Below are positions 30,317 to 31,200 of a stretch of 31,200 nucleotides of DNA, in pieces. This DNA is from DATGMB01 sp035293845. Its GTDB lineage: Bacteria > Acidobacteriota > Terriglobia > Bryobacterales > Bryobacteraceae. The stretch covers positions 1 through 31,200 of the forward strand of contig DATGMB010000198.1 in the NCBI GenBank assembly GCA_035293845.1, written 5' to 3'. How positions within the stretch are numbered: the stretch's first letter is position 1; each line of letters begins with the position of its first letter. The notes under the pieces were generated by a model. It saw only the letters and a list, made by a program, of their open reading frames with translations, did no database searches and was not told the origin of the DNA. Position numbers and translations under genes: made by a program.

Positions 30317-31200
30317 CTATCTCTTCCGAAACGCCACCACCGCCAGCGGCGGCAGCGTGACCGCGATGCTGTGCTGGCGGTTGTGCCGCGGAACCGGGCG
30401 GCTCGACACCATGCCGCCGTTGCCCAAGTTGGAGCCGCCGAACAGCTCGCTATCGGTGTTGAACACCTCTTCGTAAAAGCCTTCCTCCGGCACTCCGAAT
30501 TCATAGCCGGTGCGCGGGACCGGCGTGAAATTGCAACAGAAGAGGAGGAAATCCCTGGGGTCCTCGGCGCGGCGGATGAAGGCGATGACAGAGCTTTCGC
30601 TGTCGTGGAAGTCGACCCATTCGAAGCCGCTCCAGTGGAAATCCACCTGATACAACGCCGGGTTGGCGCGGTAAAAGTGGTTGAGTGCGCGGGCCATGTC
30701 CTGCAGCTTGCGGTGAACCGGAAATTCCAGCAGATGCCACGGGATGCTGCCGGCGGAGTTCCACTCGTCGCGCTGACCGATCTCCTGTCCCATAAATAGC
30801 AGTTTCTTGCCCGGATGCGCCCACATATAAGTCAAAAATGCGCGCGCATTGGCAAACTGGCGCCACTCATCGCCGGGCATGCGGCCCATCAGCGACCCTT
30901 TGCCGTGCACCACCTCATCGTGCGAGATCGGCAGCACGAAATTTTCCGTGAAGGCGTAGAGCAGGCTGAAGGTGATGGCGTTGTGGTGGAACTTTCGGAA
31001 GATGGGATCCTGGCTGAAGTAGCCCAGCATGTCGTGCATCCAGCCCATGTTCCACTTGAAGGTGAAGCCGAGGCCGTTCAGGTAAACGGGCTTCGAAACG
31101 CCCGGGAAGGCTGTCGACTCCTCGGCCAGCGTGAATGCGCCGGGAACGGTATGGGCGAGTTCGTTGAACCGGCGCAGAAAGTCGATGGCTTCGAGGTTCT
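30317..31200 (-). CDS. glgB: 1,4-alpha-glucan branching enzyme GlgB, 5' end outside window
   Basis: GlgB makes the alpha-1,6 branches of glycogen. About 294 C-terminal residues are visible. They include LAEESTAFPGV, with the catalytic acid/base Glu of the GH13 barrel, then FKWNMGWMHDML and LPISHDEVVHGKGSLMGRMP, which holds the third catalytic Asp. GQEIGQRDEWN and the C-terminal all-beta domain follow, ending AVVAFRKR. The nucleophile Asp and the N-terminal CBM48 domain lie beyond the right edge. The frame is open to the edge and stops at TAG 30319-30317. It converges with the DUF3298 remnant; no terminator hairpin is evident in the 38-bp gap. Confidence 0.96.
   Translation of the reverse strand, partial: NLEAIDFLRRFNELAHTVPGAFTLAEESTAFPGVSKPVYLNGLGFTFKWNMGWMHDMLGYFSQDPIFRKFHHNAITFSLLYAFTENFVLPISHDEVVHGKGSLMGRMPGDEWRQFANARAFLTYMWAHPGKKLLFMGQEIGQRDEWNSAGSIPWHLLEFPVHRKLQDMARALNHFYRANPALYQVDFHWSGFEWVDFHDSESSVIAFIRRAEDPRDFLLFCCNFTPVPRTGYEFGVPEEGFYEEVFNTDSELFGGSNLGNGGMVSSRPVPRHNRQHSIAVTLPPLAVVAFRKR

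Noticed and set aside
1..31200. CRISPR arrays, tRNA/rRNA genes, insertion sequences, prophage genes
   Set aside because: No regularly spaced repeats with unique spacers, no cloverleaf-like segments with CCA ends, and no transposase or integrase motifs were found. The three-copy repeat at 28808-28951 lacks CRISPR-type conservation and cas genes.

Overview
The window is a GC-rich chromosomal segment that most resembles a member of the Acidobacteriota, probably of the Bryobacterales / 'Candidatus Solibacter' type. The grounds are indirect but agree: a 1177-residue TonB-dependent receptor with an N-terminal carboxypeptidase-regulatory-like domain in an operon with a GH28-like beta-helix protein, a secreted S55 (SpoIVB-type) peptidase homologue followed by a beta-propeller protein, a DUF3298 remnant, VapBC modules, and a tightly packed Gram-negative gene layout. 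No rRNA, tRNA, CRISPR array, insertion sequence or prophage gene was found. Most intergenic gaps are short, and none carries a classical U-tract terminator.

Layout. 1-1729 (minus): rpsO followed by pnp (cut by the left edge), the conserved rpsO-pnp arrangement, with a nested hairpin just upstream of the pnp Shine-Dalgarno sequence. 1865-7077 (minus): TonB-dependent receptor then a Tat-exported GH28-like protein, a probable polysaccharide-related operon with a palindrome inside its promoter. 7203-9680 (plus): comEC, the DNA-uptake channel. 9695-11029: a subclass B3 metallo-beta-lactamase and a small secreted protein, divergent from a 27-bp gap with a symmetric -10 element. 11037-12547 (minus): a LolA-like periplasmic protein coupled to a SAM methyltransferase. 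12758-18790 (plus): PilZ protein, S55 peptidase homologue, beta-propeller protein and membrane-anchored coiled-coil protein; between the S55 and propeller genes is a 25-bp inverted repeat whose arms are G-quadruplex motifs on opposite strands. 18864-19503 (minus): VapBC module 1, divergent from ogt (DNA repair). 20225-24572 (plus): monohaem cytochrome c, PfkB-family sugar kinase, murJ (lipid II flippase) and a coiled-coil zinc-ribbon protein. 24512-28799 (minus): PYROXD2-like oxidoreductase, M23 peptidase and MFS transporter; the MFS gene overlaps the zinc-ribbon gene tail to tail by 61 bp. 29145-29842 (minus): VapBC module 2. 29870-30278 (plus): a broken DUF3298 gene. 30317-31200 (minus): the 3' part of glgB (cut by the right edge).

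Genes that plausibly work together are rpsO/pnp (translation and RNA decay), receptor/GH28-like protein (uptake and processing of a glycan), LolA-like protein/methyltransferase (translationally coupled), murJ/zinc-ribbon protein (2-nt gap), M23 peptidase/MFS (4-nt overlap) and the two toxin-antitoxin pairs.

I do not see a clear new multi-gene defence or biosynthetic system. The points most worth a second look are the double G-quadruplex inverted repeat, several genes whose -10 box lies so close to the start codon that their mRNAs should be leaderless, the symmetric bidirectional promoter, a large decayed palindromic element before murJ, the reversed Ser/His order of the S55 homologue, and the DUF3298 pseudogene beside VapBC module 2.
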